Shown here piece after piece: positions 1-7,975 of a stretch of DNA of 12,493 nt (positions within the stretch are counted from its first letter, which is position 1; each line of letters opens with the position of its first letter). Location: contig JAUYEQ010000036.1 of assembly GCA_030691295.1 (NCBI GenBank), positions 1-12,493 of the forward strand. The letters are read 5' to 3'. The notes under the pieces were generated by a model. It made no database searches. It worked only from the letters and a program-made list of their open reading frames with translations, and was not told where the DNA came from. The DNA is from Bacteroidota bacterium. GTDB lineage: Bacteria; Bacteroidota; Bacteroidia; Bacteroidales; Prolixibacteraceae. The position numbers were made by a program, and so were the translations under genes.

Positions 1-905
1 ATGGATTTGCTGAAGTTGACCGTCACGCGGAAGACATGCTGGTGCTGTATGAATTTTTTGAAGCCGGAGAGGCTGAAGAAGAAGATATTGAGCAGCAATT
101 TCAATCAACGCGGGAACTTATAGAAGCGCTGGAAGTCAAAAATATGCTCCGGAAAGACGAGGATAAATTGGGTGCCATTCTTCGGATCAATGCCGGAGCG
201 GGCGGAACCGAAAGTAACGACTGGGCCGAAATGCTGATGCGGATGTACATGCGTTACGGAGAGAAACAGGGATACACGGTAAAAACCGTCGAATACCACG
301 GTGGCGACGAAGTGGGCATAAAAAGTTGCACCATCGAGTTTGAAGGTGATTATGCCTATGGCTACCTGAAAAGCGAAAACGGGGTTCACCGTCTGGTGCG
401 CCTTTCGCCGTTCAATGCACAAAGCAAACGAATGACCACCTTCGCGTCTGTGTTTGTTTCGCCCTCGATTGACGACACCATTGAAGTGGAAATAAATCCT
501 GCCGACATTACCTGGGAAACTTTCAGGTCGGGTGGGGCAGGCGGTCAGAATGTGAACAAGGTTGAAACCGGGGTGAGGCTTCGGCACGCGCCAACCGGCA
601 TAATCATCGAAAATACCGAAAGCCGCTCACAGTTCGGAAACAAAGACAATGCACTGCGCCTGCTGAAATCGCAATTGTACGAACTCGAACTGCGCAAACG
701 CCGCGAGGCCGAACAACTCATCAATTCGACCAAGAAGAAGATTGAATGGGGATCGCAAATCCGTTCCTATACCATGCAGCCATACAAATTGGTGAAAGAT
801 GTCCGGACCGGTTTCGAATCGGGCAATGTTCAGGCAGTGATGGACGGCGACATCAACGGGTTCATCAAAGCCTTTCTGATGGAATTCAGCGACGACCTGA
901 ATTAG
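1..905 (+). CDS. prfB: Peptide chain release factor 2 (RF2), 5' end missing
   Basis: Class I release factor that recognises UGA and UAA stop codons and triggers hydrolysis of peptidyl-tRNA on the ribosome. The reading frame is open from base 3, upstream of the first internal ATG at 36, so the gene enters from outside the window; about 300 residues are visible against roughly 365 for the family. The tripeptide SPF (bases 405-413), the RF2-type stop-codon reader that sets it apart from RF1, and the catalytic GGQ (bases 540-548, in [11 protein letters not shown]) are both intact. The C-terminal domain is complete and ends in TAG. Many bacterial prfB genes carry an autoregulatory programmed +1 frameshift near codon 25; that part is outside the window and cannot be judged. 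No terminator hairpin is evident after the stop. Confidence 0.96.
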   Translation, partial: GFAEVDRHAEDMLVLYEFFEAGEAEEEDIEQQFQSTRELIEALEVKNMLRKDEDKLGAILRINAGAGGTESNDWAEMLMRMYMRYGEKQGYTVKTVEYHGGDEVGIKSCTIEFEGDYAYGYLKSENGVHRLVRLSPFNAQSKRMTTFASVFVSPSIDDTIEVEINPADITWETFRSGGAGGQNVNKVETGVRLRHAPTGIIIENTESRSQFGNKDNALRLLKSQLYELELRKRREAEQLINSTKKKIEWGSQIRSYTMQPYKLVKDVRTGFESGNVQAVMDGDINGFIKAFLMEFSDDLN

Positions 906-966
906 AAGAAGGCTAAGGATCAGGCAAAGGCAAAAAGAGAAAGCGACTGGTAACGATTAGTCAGAC

Positions 967-1001
967 TTGGAATTTGGAATTTGGAATTTGAAACTTGAAA
1001 T
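967..1001. repeat. Short tandem heptamer repeat (TTGGAAT-type)
   Basis: Five consecutive 7-base units lie just before the acetyltransferase start: three exact TTGGAAT copies (967-987), then TTGAAAC and TTGAAAT. The last unit ends four bases before the ATG at 1005. Such an array could change copy number by slippage and so alter spacing upstream of the gene. No function is shown by the sequence. Confidence 0.7.
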
Positions 1002-1004
1002 TAT

Positions 1005-1613
1005 ATGACCCCAACTATCAGACTTGCCGAACGAACTGATGTTCCCGGAATTCTGGAAATTTATTCGCCATTTATTCTGGAAACAGCCGTCACTTTTGAG
1101 GAAACCGTTCCTGATGAAGAATCATTCTGGAAAAGGATTCAGGAAATTATGACTGAATTGCCTTTCCTGGTTTGTGAAATTGATGGCCGGATTGCAGGAT
1201 ATGCCTATGCTTCTGCCTACCGAAGCCGTGCTTCCTACCGTTGGGCAAAGGAAGTTTCGGTGTATGTTCATCCTGATTTTCACCGCAAAAGGGTGGCGCA
1301 GGCACTTTATACCAGCCTGAATGAAATGGTTCGTTACCAGGGAATTGCCGATTTGCTGGCAATTATTACCGTGCCTAACGAATCGAGCGTGGCATTTCAC
1401 GAGCAATTCGGTTACCGCAAATGCGGTGAATTCTCGAAAGTAGGTTACAAACTCGGGCAATGGCAAAACGTTGGCTGGTTCGAGTTGTTCCTTCAGGATG
1501 AAGCTCAGACTCCCAAAGACAGAATTTTAACTTTGAACGAAATTACCGGGCTGCCAATATTTCAGGAAGCCATTCAAAAAGGGGTGGAAAAGCTGAATTT
1601 GCATAAGGATTAA
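1005..1613 (+). CDS. GNAT-family N-acetyltransferase, phosphinothricin acetyltransferase-like
   Basis: Cytosolic acetyl-CoA-dependent N-acetyltransferase of 202 residues. Family marks in order: an N-terminal strand with a TDVPGILEIY helix (11-20), the YRSRASYRW block (72-80) typical of PAT/MddA/YncA enzymes, the ExSVYVHP strand (83-90), the acetyl-CoA loop region (93-98), and NESSVAFHEQFGY (125-137), VGYKLGQWQNVGWFE (146-160). Relatives acetylate small amino-group substrates such as phosphinothricin or methionine sulfoximine and sulfone; the substrate here cannot be read from the sequence. The acetyl-CoA loop reads HRKRVA where the family usually has Q/R-x-x-G-x-G/A, so the central Gly is replaced by Arg. 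A tail of about 37 residues follows the normal domain end. The ATG at 1005 is the natural start; no Shine-Dalgarno is visible. Confidence 0.88.
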   Translation: MTPTIRLAERTDVPGILEIYSPFILETAVTFEETVPDEESFWKRIQEIMTELPFLVCEIDGRIAGYAYASAYRSRASYRWAKEVSVYVHPDFHRKRVAQALYTSLNEMVRYQGIADLLAIITVPNESSVAFHEQFGYRKCGEFSKVGYKLGQWQNVGWFELFLQDEAQTPKDRILTLNEITGLPIFQEAIQKGVEKLNLHKD

Positions 1614-1667
1614 GAAAATCGCAGTAACTTACAACCATAAATTTTGTTTATCAATTAAAAACAGGAA

Positions 1668-4070
1668 ATGGGTACATCTGGAAAATATAACAACCGTGAA
1701 ATTAGCTGGCTTTCGTTTAACGAACGGGTTCTTCAGGAGGCCGAAGATCCATCCGTGCCTTTGTTTGAGCGAATCCGGTTCCTCGGGATTTTCTCCAATA
1801 ACCTCGATGAGTTTTTCAGGGTGCGGGTGGCTGCCGTGCGCCGTATGCTCGAATTTGGCAAAGACGAAGAAGGCCTTTTGGGCGATTATACTGCTGCAGA
1901 ACTGTACGATAAAATTCAGGAAACAGTCATTCATCATCAGCAAAAAGCCCAGGAAATATACCGGAATATCTGGAAGGAGTTGGCCAATGAAAACATCTTC
2001 ATGGTCGATGAAAAGCAATTGACACACGAGCAGGGTATTTTTGTGCGAAAGTATTTTAATGTGAAAGTACTTCCGAATATCATCCCGATAATGCTCGGAA
2101 AGTCGATGAAGTTCCCTTATTTGCGCGATAAATCTGTTTATCTGGCGGTTAAATTGTCAAAAATAAATGCTCCTGAAAAATTTTCTTATGCACTCATCCG
2201 GGTTCCCAGCCGGTCGGTTTCGCGGTTTCTCGTTTTACCTGAACAAGGAAATAGGAAATTTGTCATCATGGTGGACGATGTTATCCGATTTTGCCTGAAT
2301 GAAGTGTTCCCCATTTTCAATTACGATCATTTTGAAGCATATACCATTAAAGTTACACGCGATGCAGAACTTGACATTGACGATGACATCTCGAAAAGCT
2401 TCATCGAAAAAATGGAAATCGGATTAAAAAAGCGAAAAGTGGGTATTCCGGTGCGTCTGATTTACGACCGCGATATGCCTTCGGACCTGCTCGAATTCAT
2501 CATGAAAAAGATGAAACTTGACGGTGCTGACAAAACTGTCGCCGGCGGTAGATACCACAATCACAAGGATTTTATGAATTTTCCTGAAATAGGGAAACAT
2601 CATCATTATTACCAAAGTTTGCCATCTGTTCCGCACAAGGATTTAATTCCCCGCCAAAGTATCCTGAAGAAACTTCGGAAGAAAGATATTTTACTGCATT
2701 ATCCTTATCAGAGCTTTTCTCATTTTATCGATTTTTTGCGCGAGGCGGCCATCGACCCAAAAGTAAGGGAAATAGGGATCACGATTTACCGTGTTTCCGA
2801 AACTTCCAAGGTGGTGAACGCTTTGCTGAATGCCATCCGTAACGGAAAAAAAGTAACGGTTGTAATCGAGCTGCAAGCCCGGTTCGACGAGGAAGCCAAC
2901 ATTTTCTGGTCGAACAAACTTCAGGAAGAAGGGGCACATGTGATCAACGGCATCCCGGGATTGAAAATACACAGCAAACTGGCGTGGGTACAGCGAAAAG
3001 AGAAAAACGGCCTCCGTAATTACGCGTACATCGGAACCGGAAATTTCCATGAAGGCACAGCGCGCGTTTATGCCGACAAAGGACTTATGACCGCCGATCC
3101 GCAGATTGGAAATGATGTTGCAAACATGTTCGAATTCTTCAAGCATACTTACAATCATTTCAACTTCGAACAAATTATCGTCAGTCCTTTTTCGATGCGT
3201 AATTTCTTTATTCATAAAATTGATCAGGAAATTGTGAATGCCAGAAAAGGGAAAAAAGCGTACATGATATTGAAAATGAATAGCCTGATCGATAAGACCA
3301 TGATTGATAAATTGTATGAGGCCAGCCAGGCAGGTGTGAAAATACAGCTGATTATTCGTGGAATTTTCGGTATGAAAATCGACGATCCGATTCTGAGCAA
3401 AAACATTGAAGCAATCAGTATCGTCGATAAATTTCTGGAACATACCAGGGTTTTCCTATTTGGCAATGGTGGTAAAGAGAATATTTATATCTCGTCAGCC
3501 GACTGGATGCCCCGCAATCTCGACCGTCGTATCGAAGTTGCCTGCCCTATAAATTCTCCGGAAATAAAATCGGAATTGAAAGAATTGCTTCGGATTCAGC
3601 TTCGCGACAATACCAAGGCGCGCATTCTCGACAGTGAGCTGAGCAATCAGTACAACAATCAAAACAACGGGTCGCGCTACCGTGCCCAGGAAGACTATCA
3701 CAATTACATCAAAAAAAGACATCAGAATCTCATGAAAATATATCACAACCCACGCTGTTCAAAAAGTCGCGAAGGACTTTTGTACCTCGAAGAAAAAGGC
3801 TGTGAATTTGAAGTTGTCAATTACATGAAAGACGGAATAACTGCCTCGGAAATAAAGGATTTTCTCGTTAAATCGGAGTTGAAAATTGAGGCAATTATCC
3901 GAACCGGCGAAGAATTGTATAAATTACAATACAAGGGAAAAGAGTTGACCGAAGAGGAATGGATCAAAATACTGGTCGAAAATCCGAAACTGCTTCAGCG
4001 GCCGCTGGTTATGAAAGGATCACACGCTGTTCTGGCCCGACCGGTTGAAGAGATTCAGAAGTTATTTTGA
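1668..4070 (+). CDS. ppk1: Polyphosphate kinase 1 fused in frame to an ArsC/YfgD-family protein
   Basis: Residues 1-688 are a complete PPK1, which reversibly polymerises the ATP gamma-phosphate into inorganic polyphosphate. The N-terminal domain has NREISWLSFNERVLQEA and FSNNLDEFFRVRV. The two active-site histidines fall at 435 (KIHSKLAW) and 592 (KFLEHTRVFLFG), the same numbers as in E. coli PPK, whose length is also 688. Residues 689-800 are a complete ArsC-type thioredoxin-fold domain beginning at Met689 as a free-standing protein would: MKIYHNPRCSKSREGL with Cys697, then IIRTGEE, LLQRPLV and LARPVEE, which carry the arginines typical of the family. Members of that family are glutaredoxin-linked arsenate reductases or of unknown activity. 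There is no linker between the halves. An A7 run lies at 3711-3717, just upstream of the junction. The downstream lipoprotein gene converges, with only 6 bases between the two stops. Confidence 0.93.
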   Translation: MGTSGKYNNREISWLSFNERVLQEAEDPSVPLFERIRFLGIFSNNLDEFFRVRVAAVRRMLEFGKDEEGLLGDYTAAELYDKIQETVIHHQQKAQEIYRNIWKELANENIFMVDEKQLTHEQGIFVRKYFNVKVLPNIIPIMLGKSMKFPYLRDKSVYLAVKLSKINAPEKFSYALIRVPSRSVSRFLVLPEQGNRKFVIMVDDVIRFCLNEVFPIFNYDHFEAYTIKVTRDAELDIDDDISKSFIEKMEIGLKKRKVGIPVRLIYDRDMPSDLLEFIMKKMKLDGADKTVAGGRYHNHKDFMNFPEIGKHHHYYQSLPSVPHKDLIPRQSILKKLRKKDILLHYPYQSFSHFIDFLREAAIDPKVREIGITIYRVSETSKVVNALLNAIRNGKKVTVVIELQARFDEEANIFWSNKLQEEGAHVINGIPGLKIHSKLAWVQRKEKNGLRNYAYIGTGNFHEGTARVYADKGLMTADPQIGNDVANMFEFFKHTYNHFNFEQIIVSPFSMRNFFIHKIDQEIVNARKGKKAYMILKMNSLIDKTMIDKLYEASQAGVKIQLIIRGIFGMKIDDPILSKNIEAISIVDKFLEHTRVFLFGNGGKENIYISSADWMPRNLDRRIEVACPINSPEIKSELKELLRIQLRDNTKARILDSELSNQYNNQNNGSRYRAQEDYHNYIKKRHQNLMKIYHNPRCSKSREGLLYLEEKGCEFEVVNYMKDGITASEIKDFLVKSELKIEAIIRTGEELYKLQYKGKELTEEEWIKILVENPKLLQRPLVMKGSHAVLARPVEEIQKLF

Positions 4071-4076
4071 TTAGTT

Positions 4077-4865
4077 TTAATTCACTTTCGATTGAAGTGT
4101 TTTTATTTCTTTTTCCAACTGGATTCTTCGCTTTAGCGCGTTGGACAAAGCCAGTGCGTCTTTTACGGCCTGTTTGTCGAATGCTTCCAGCACAATGAAA
4201 TACATTCGTTTTCCCAGAAAAACCGCTTTCAGGTTGCGGTCGGCATTGTCGGCAATAAACTGGATTACCCCATTGTCCTTGCCATTCGTGTATCTGACTT
4301 TTTCCCAATGGGTATTCATAAATTCGCTGTGATGATTGTTCGGGTCGTCCAGTAAAACAGAGTCGGTCTTGGCCTGAAATACACCATCGTAAACCCGCAA
4401 CCCGACATGGTTGAGCCATTGTTCTCCGTAATAATTGCTCGAAATATACAATTCGCCACGTTCGTCCAGGTGAAGTTGAATAAACGATTTGTTCCACCTG
4501 CGTTCGAAGTTCTGCCTTTTGTGAACGTATTGTGTAAAACGGTCGTATTCAGTTTTTTCCTGATCAAACATCTTTTCGAGTTCCAATATCCGGGTATTCA
4601 GCTGGTCGAACTGATCCTGTTTCCGGTATAAAATCTCCGAATTGATCTTTTTGCTGAACTCTTTTGCTTTACCGATGACCTCAAAAGCTTCAGGATATAA
4701 AACCTGAATGGAATCCAATTGCTGCAAAGCCAGCAGCGAATCGCCCTTTTCGCAGATGTCGATGGCAAGGTTCATCTTTTCCTCTGCCAGTTTCTTATGC
4801 CCTGGTCCACACGAAAAAAGCAGGGAAAGAAGGAATATCACTATGATAATTTCAAAATATTTCAT
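4077..4865 (-). CDS. Putative lipoprotein with coiled-coil segments, function unknown
   Basis: I do not recognise the family. From the ATG at 4865 the product has 262 residues and begins MKYFEIIIVIFLLSLLFSC, a short basic start, hydrophobic stretch and lipobox (LFSC, Cys19), so it should be lipid-anchored in the envelope. A longer reading back to 4937 starts with TTG and would bury the signal peptide, so I rejected it. After the Cys comes a helical, TPR-like part (about 25-70, with SLLALQQLDSIQVLYPEAF), a heptad-rich coiled-coil part (about 75-115), a strand-rich middle (about 120-225, with GELYISSNYYGEQWLNHVG), and a charged C-terminal helix. The layout resembles envelope lipoproteins of unknown role that are common in Bacteroidota. 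It is divergent from oxyR with 112 bases between, but nothing else ties the two together. Confidence 0.8.
   Translation of the reverse strand: MKYFEIIIVIFLLSLLFSCGPGHKKLAEEKMNLAIDICEKGDSLLALQQLDSIQVLYPEAFEVIGKAKEFSKKINSEILYRKQDQFDQLNTRILELEKMFDQEKTEYDRFTQYVHKRQNFERRWNKSFIQLHLDERGELYISSNYYGEQWLNHVGLRVYDGVFQAKTDSVLLDDPNNHHSEFMNTHWEKVRYTNGKDNGVIQFIADNADRNLKAVFLGKRMYFIVLEAFDKQAVKDALALSNALKRRIQLEKEIKTLQSKVN
4083..4104 (+). terminator. Possible weak terminator of ppk1
   Basis: A 5-bp stem CACTT/AAGTG (4083-4087 with 4095-4099) and a 7-base loop is followed by a run of five T. It lies just past the ppk1 stop and inside the 3' end of the convergent lipoprotein gene. The stem is short and AT-rich, so this is a weak call. 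Confidence 0.35.
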
Positions 4866-4977
4866 CTGTTTCACTTTATAACAGTTCATTTGTTCTTCAA
4901 AGAAAATGATATTAAACGAACCATGAAAACAAATCAACTAACTTTTTATCTATATTTATCAGTTCAAAATAAAAACC

Positions 4978-5919
4978 ATGATTACGTTAACCCAGCTCGA
5001 ATACATTGTTGCTGTTGATACCTTCCGTCATTTCGGAAGAGCAGCCGAAAATTGTTTTATAACCCAGCCCACGCTCAGCATGCAAATAAAGAAGCTGGAA
5101 GAAGATCTGGAAGTGATCATTTTCGATCGAAGTAAACAGCCGCTAATCCCCACCGATGTTGGCCGGCGCATCATTGATCAGGCAAGGATTGCACTTCAGG
5201 AATCACAAAAAATTAACAGTATTATTAAGGACCATAAAAACCTGATTTCAGGCGAATTGAAAATCGGAATCATTCCAACGCTGGCACCCTATCTGTTGCC
5301 ATTGTTTATTGGCAGTTATAAACGTGCATTCCCAAAGATCAACATTCGGGTAGAAGAACTGACCACCGCGAATATTCTGGATCGGCTAAACCGTGATTTA
5401 CTCGATGTGGGAATTTTGGTTACTCCGCTCAACGAAGACCGAATCAATGAAAAGCCACTTTTTTATGAAGGAATGTTGTTGTATGTAAACGATGAGCATC
5501 CACTGGCAACAAAAGAATCCATAAAATTGAAAGACATTGCAACTCCGGATATCTGGCTTTTGAGCGACGGTCACTGCTTTCGCGATCAGGTGATCAATCT
5601 TTGTTCGTTCAAAGGAGCAGCAGACTCAGCGCTGCCTTTTCATTTCGAATCCGGATCGCTTGAAACCATCATGAACATCGTCGATAAAGAAGGAGGTATG
5701 ACCATTATTCCTGAATTGGCTACAATTGGGATGAGCGAATCACGTTTCGAACATGTTCGTACGTTCAACGACATCAATCCGCTCAGGGAAGTCAGCCTTG
5801 TTTATTCACGGCATTTTGCCAAATACAAGCTCATTGAATTGCTCTGGAAGGAAATTGTTGCTTCGATGCCCGAAAAACTCCTTCAAAAAAACAGGGGAAC
5901 AATTGTTGAATGGCGATAA
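4978..5919 (+). CDS. oxyR: LysR-family hydrogen peroxide sensor and regulator OxyR
   Basis: 313 residues, normal length for OxyR. Residues 1-60 form the LysR winged helix-turn-helix (MITLTQLEYIVAVDTFRHFG, then FITQPTLSMQIKKLE); about 90-300 is the periplasmic-binding-protein-like sensor domain. The diagnostic feature is GHCFRDQVINLC, with Cys200 and Cys209 matching the C199/C208 disulfide pair of E. coli OxyR, so this is OxyR rather than a generic LysR protein. In the family, peroxide oxidises the pair and the tetramer then activates catalase, peroxiredoxin, Dps and similar genes. Those targets are not in this window. The start is the ATG at 4978; an alternative upstream start is not needed. 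The 112-base divergent gap to the lipoprotein gene is where an OxyR site or promoter would be expected, but I see no convincing promoter match there. Confidence 0.93.
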   Translation: MITLTQLEYIVAVDTFRHFGRAAENCFITQPTLSMQIKKLEEDLEVIIFDRSKQPLIPTDVGRRIIDQARIALQESQKINSIIKDHKNLISGELKIGIIPTLAPYLLPLFIGSYKRAFPKINIRVEELTTANILDRLNRDLLDVGILVTPLNEDRINEKPLFYEGMLLYVNDEHPLATKESIKLKDIATPDIWLLSDGHCFRDQVINLCSFKGAADSALPFHFESGSLETIMNIVDKEGGMTIIPELATIGMSESRFEHVRTFNDINPLREVSLVYSRHFAKYKLIELLWKEIVASMPEKLLQKNRGTIVEWR

Positions 5920-6035
5920 TTTATTTTCAAAATGTGCTTGTGGAATCAAAAAACTTAATTTCCTTTGCATCGCCAAAATAAAAAGCCTTCTGCTAAACGA
6001 AGTTGAAGGAATTTTGGTAAAAAATCCTGAAATAA

Positions 6036-6066
6036 TTTGGTGACTAATAAAATTGGTTTATTTTTG
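6036..6066 (+). promoter_or_regulatory. Bacteroidota-type promoter for tRNA-Glu and rpsT
   Basis: TTTG at 6036-6039, exactly 19 bases, then TATTTTTG at 6059-6066 match the Bacteroidota housekeeping sigma consensus TTTG-N19-21-TAnnTTTG. Transcription should begin around 6072-6075, about 20 bases before the tRNA 5' end. No terminator separates the tRNA from rpsT, so the two are probably one transcript. Confidence 0.72.
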
Positions 6067-6094
6067 CAGTCCCAAATCAGGGATATAACAAGTT

Positions 6095-6166
6095 GGCCCG
6101 TTCGTCTAGGGGTTAGGACGCCAGGTTTTCATCCTGGTAGCAGGGGTTCGAATCCCCTACGGGCTA
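6095..6166 (+). tRNA. tRNA-Glu (anticodon TTC)
   Basis: A 72-base cloverleaf. The acceptor arms GGCCCGT (6095-6101) and ACGGGCT (6159-6165) pair with one terminal G-U. The anticodon stem CCAGG/CCTGG (6121-6125 with 6133-6137) closes the loop TTTTCAT, giving anticodon TTC at 6128-6130. The T arm is AGGGG-TTCGAAT-CCCCT. The discriminator is A6166 and CCA is not encoded, so it must be added enzymatically. TTC reads GAA and GAG codons. Confidence 0.96.
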
Positions 6167-6199
6167 CAAATAAATTTTAACAATTTAGAAAATAAAAAG

Positions 6200-6451
6200 A
6201 TGGCACATCATAAATCAGCAAAGAAGAGAATCAAACAGGACGAGGTAAAAACTGTGCAGAATAAATACTATGCCAAAACAATGCGTAATGCCGTAAAAAA
6301 ATTACGTCTTGAAACTGACAAAGAAGTTGCAGCAGTAAGCTATCCACAAGTTGTTTCGATGATTGACAGACTTGCAAAGAAGAATATTATTCATGCAAAC
6401 AAAGCTGCCAACCTGAAATCTTCACTCGCGTTGCACATCAACAAGATCTAA
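6200..6451 (+). CDS. rpsT: 30S ribosomal protein S20 (bS20)
   Basis: An 83-residue, strongly basic, all-helical protein that binds 16S rRNA early in small-subunit assembly. It begins [18 protein letters not shown] and ends with the usual [18 protein letters not shown] segment; length and composition match the family. The ATG at 6200 follows an A-rich stretch without a Shine-Dalgarno, as is usual in Bacteroidota. It lies 33 bases after tRNA-Glu and probably shares its promoter. A strong terminator follows. Confidence 0.96.
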   Translation: MAHHKSAKKRIKQDEVKTVQNKYYAKTMRNAVKKLRLETDKEVAAVSYPQVVSMIDRLAKKNIIHANKAANLKSSLALHINKI

Positions 6452-6477
6452 AAAAGATTAATTCTTTCAAAATATAG

Positions 6478-6509
6478 AAAAAGCCGTCTTGCTACAAGAC
6501 GGCTTTTTT
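6478..6509 (+). terminator. Strong intrinsic terminator after rpsT
   Basis: A perfect 9-bp stem GCCGTCTTG/CAAGACGGC (6483-6491 with 6495-6503) and a 3-base loop is followed by six T. An upstream A run extends the stem by pairing with the T run, so it could also act on the opposite strand. Confidence 0.92.
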
Positions 6510-6549
6510 CGTATGCGCATAACCCTTGGGTGCGGAAGTTTACCTTTAT

Positions 6550-6581
6550 AAAAAAAGCCTCGCAGTTTCCTGCAAGGCTTT
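6550..6581 (-). terminator. Intrinsic terminator of the suf operon
   Basis: Read on the minus strand, arms at 6575-6578/6557-6560 and 6570-6573/6562-6565 form a stem with one mismatch and a 4-base loop, followed by a run of at least six T (A run 6550-6556 on the plus strand). It lies just past the sufD stop and faces the rpsT terminator, insulating the two convergent units. Confidence 0.85.
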
Positions 6582-6602
6582 CCTTATTTGAATATTTATT
6601 TT

Positions 6603-7973
6603 CTAACTATTGCATTTATATTCGCAATCGTGGCAAAGGCTGATTTCACCTTTAAGCCGTTTTTCGATCAGTTCGTCAATCTGGTCACGCAGCGGTTCAA
6701 TGGTTATTTTCTGAACCACCTCGTGCGCAAAAGCATTCATCAGCATCATACGGGCGTCTTTTTCGCCGATTCCGCGCGCCCTCAGGAAAAACAAAGCTTC
6801 TTCATTGATCTGTCCAACCGTTGCGCCGTGGCTGCATTTTACGTCATCAGCATCAATAATCAGCTGTGGTTTGGTTTGCATCCGGGCTTTGTCCGAAAGC
6901 AGGATATTGTTGTTTCGCTGAAAAGCATTGGTTTGCTGGGCATCGCGTGCCACATGAATCCTTCCGGAGAAAGCGCCTGTTGACTCATCATCGAGCACGT
7001 TTTTGTAAATCTGATTGCTCAAACAATTGGGTGAAGCATGTTCGATTAAAGTGAAATTATCGACATGCTGTTTTTTATCGGTGAACGACATCCCATACAT
7101 GCTGGCTTCCGAATGATCGCCGCTAAAAGTTATTTTCAGGTTATTCCTGATCAATCCGCCGTGCAGACTGATGGCGCCTGTTACCAGTGTAGAATTGCGT
7201 TCTTGTTTGTAAAACGAAGAATTGATCGTTGTGGATAGGTTATGGTGATTTTGGAGGGTATAAACATCTACCATTGCACCTTCGCCAATGTAAACTTCGG
7301 AAACGGTATTAAATAGTACCGAAGGAGTCGTCAGTGTATGATCGCAAACCAGAATTTTTACCTGACTGTTTTCTTCTGCAATGACAAGGTTTCGCTGGGT
7401 AGCCATCAGATTTTCATCGGAACTCAGCAGATTGATCACCTGAACCGGCTTTTCAATTGCCACACCTTTCGGGATATACAGGAAGAAACCATCTTTCGCG
7501 AATGCGCTGTTCAACGCCACGAAAGGATCGTTCGACAAGCCTGCCTGACGGTTTAAATGGTTTTCAAGCAATTCGGGGCGGTCGTTGGCAATCTGCTCCA
7601 AACTTCCCACAACAACTCCTGAAGGAAGCGCTGCGCCCGGATTATTTCCGCTGTAAAACCAGCCGTTCACCAGAAACACCAAATGAGTGTCCAATTGCGG
7701 TACGTTGCATTTGAATATCTCATTCAGGTTAATTATACCTTTTTCCCTTACCAACTCCTGACGGTACGATTTTGCAAAAGCCGGTTTCAAATTGGTGTAT
7801 TTGTAATCTTCATTCTTGAAATCAGGAATTCCGGTTTGGGCAAATCGTTTGATCGACACTTCGCGCATTCGGTTTAGCAATGGCGAAGAGCCCTGGTTCA
7901 GCGTTTCCCTGCTTTGTTCAAACAGCGAAACCAACTGATCAGCCTGTGATATTTTTTCAGAAATAATACTCAT
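6603..7973 (-). CDS. sufD: Fe-S cluster assembly protein SufD
   Basis: 456 residues. SufD partners SufB in the SufBC2D complex, which builds Fe-S clusters in the cytosol, notably under oxidative stress or iron limitation. It has a variable helical N-terminal part, including the conserved FKNEDYKYTNL, then a long right-handed beta-helix core. The C-terminal motif VKCSHGATVGQINEEALFFL (C380, H382) corresponds to the functionally important SufD histidine region. The protein ends in a cysteine cluster, CHDCEYKC (C447, C450, C454). The start ATG at 7973 lies 2 bases after the sufC stop, so the genes are translationally close, and a terminator follows. No sufS or sufE lies downstream. Confidence 0.95.
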   Translation of the reverse strand: MSIISEKISQADQLVSLFEQSRETLNQGSSPLLNRMREVSIKRFAQTGIPDFKNEDYKYTNLKPAFAKSYRQELVREKGIINLNEIFKCNVPQLDTHLVFLVNGWFYSGNNPGAALPSGVVVGSLEQIANDRPELLENHLNRQAGLSNDPFVALNSAFAKDGFFLYIPKGVAIEKPVQVINLLSSDENLMATQRNLVIAEENSQVKILVCDHTLTTPSVLFNTVSEVYIGEGAMVDVYTLQNHHNLSTTINSSFYKQERNSTLVTGAISLHGGLIRNNLKITFSGDHSEASMYGMSFTDKKQHVDNFTLIEHASPNCLSNQIYKNVLDDESTGAFSGRIHVARDAQQTNAFQRNNNILLSDKARMQTKPQLIIDADDVKCSHGATVGQINEEALFFLRARGIGEKDARMMLMNAFAHEVVQKITIEPLRDQIDELIEKRLKGEISLCHDCEYKCNS

Positions 7974-7975
7974 GA

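Noticed and set aside
1..35. Programmed frameshift of prfB
   Set aside because: The frameshift site lies near codon 25, which is upstream of the window start; nothing can be seen.
2691..3443. A 250-codon open frame on the minus strand inside ppk1
   Set aside because: It is antisense to the catalytic core of PPK1, shows no recognisable motif, and is explained as a shadow of codon bias.
4866..4937. Extended N-terminus of the lipoprotein from TTG 4937
   Set aside because: It would put 24 residues ahead of a perfect short lipoprotein signal peptide that begins at the ATG 4865.
5975..6020. Terminator after oxyR with CCTTC/GAAGG arms
   Set aside because: The stem is only 5 bp with a 14-base loop and a poor T tract; too weak to call.
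6588..7714. Open frames on the plus strand opposite sufD
   Set aside because: They mirror the well-conserved SufD coding sequence and show no protein features of their own.
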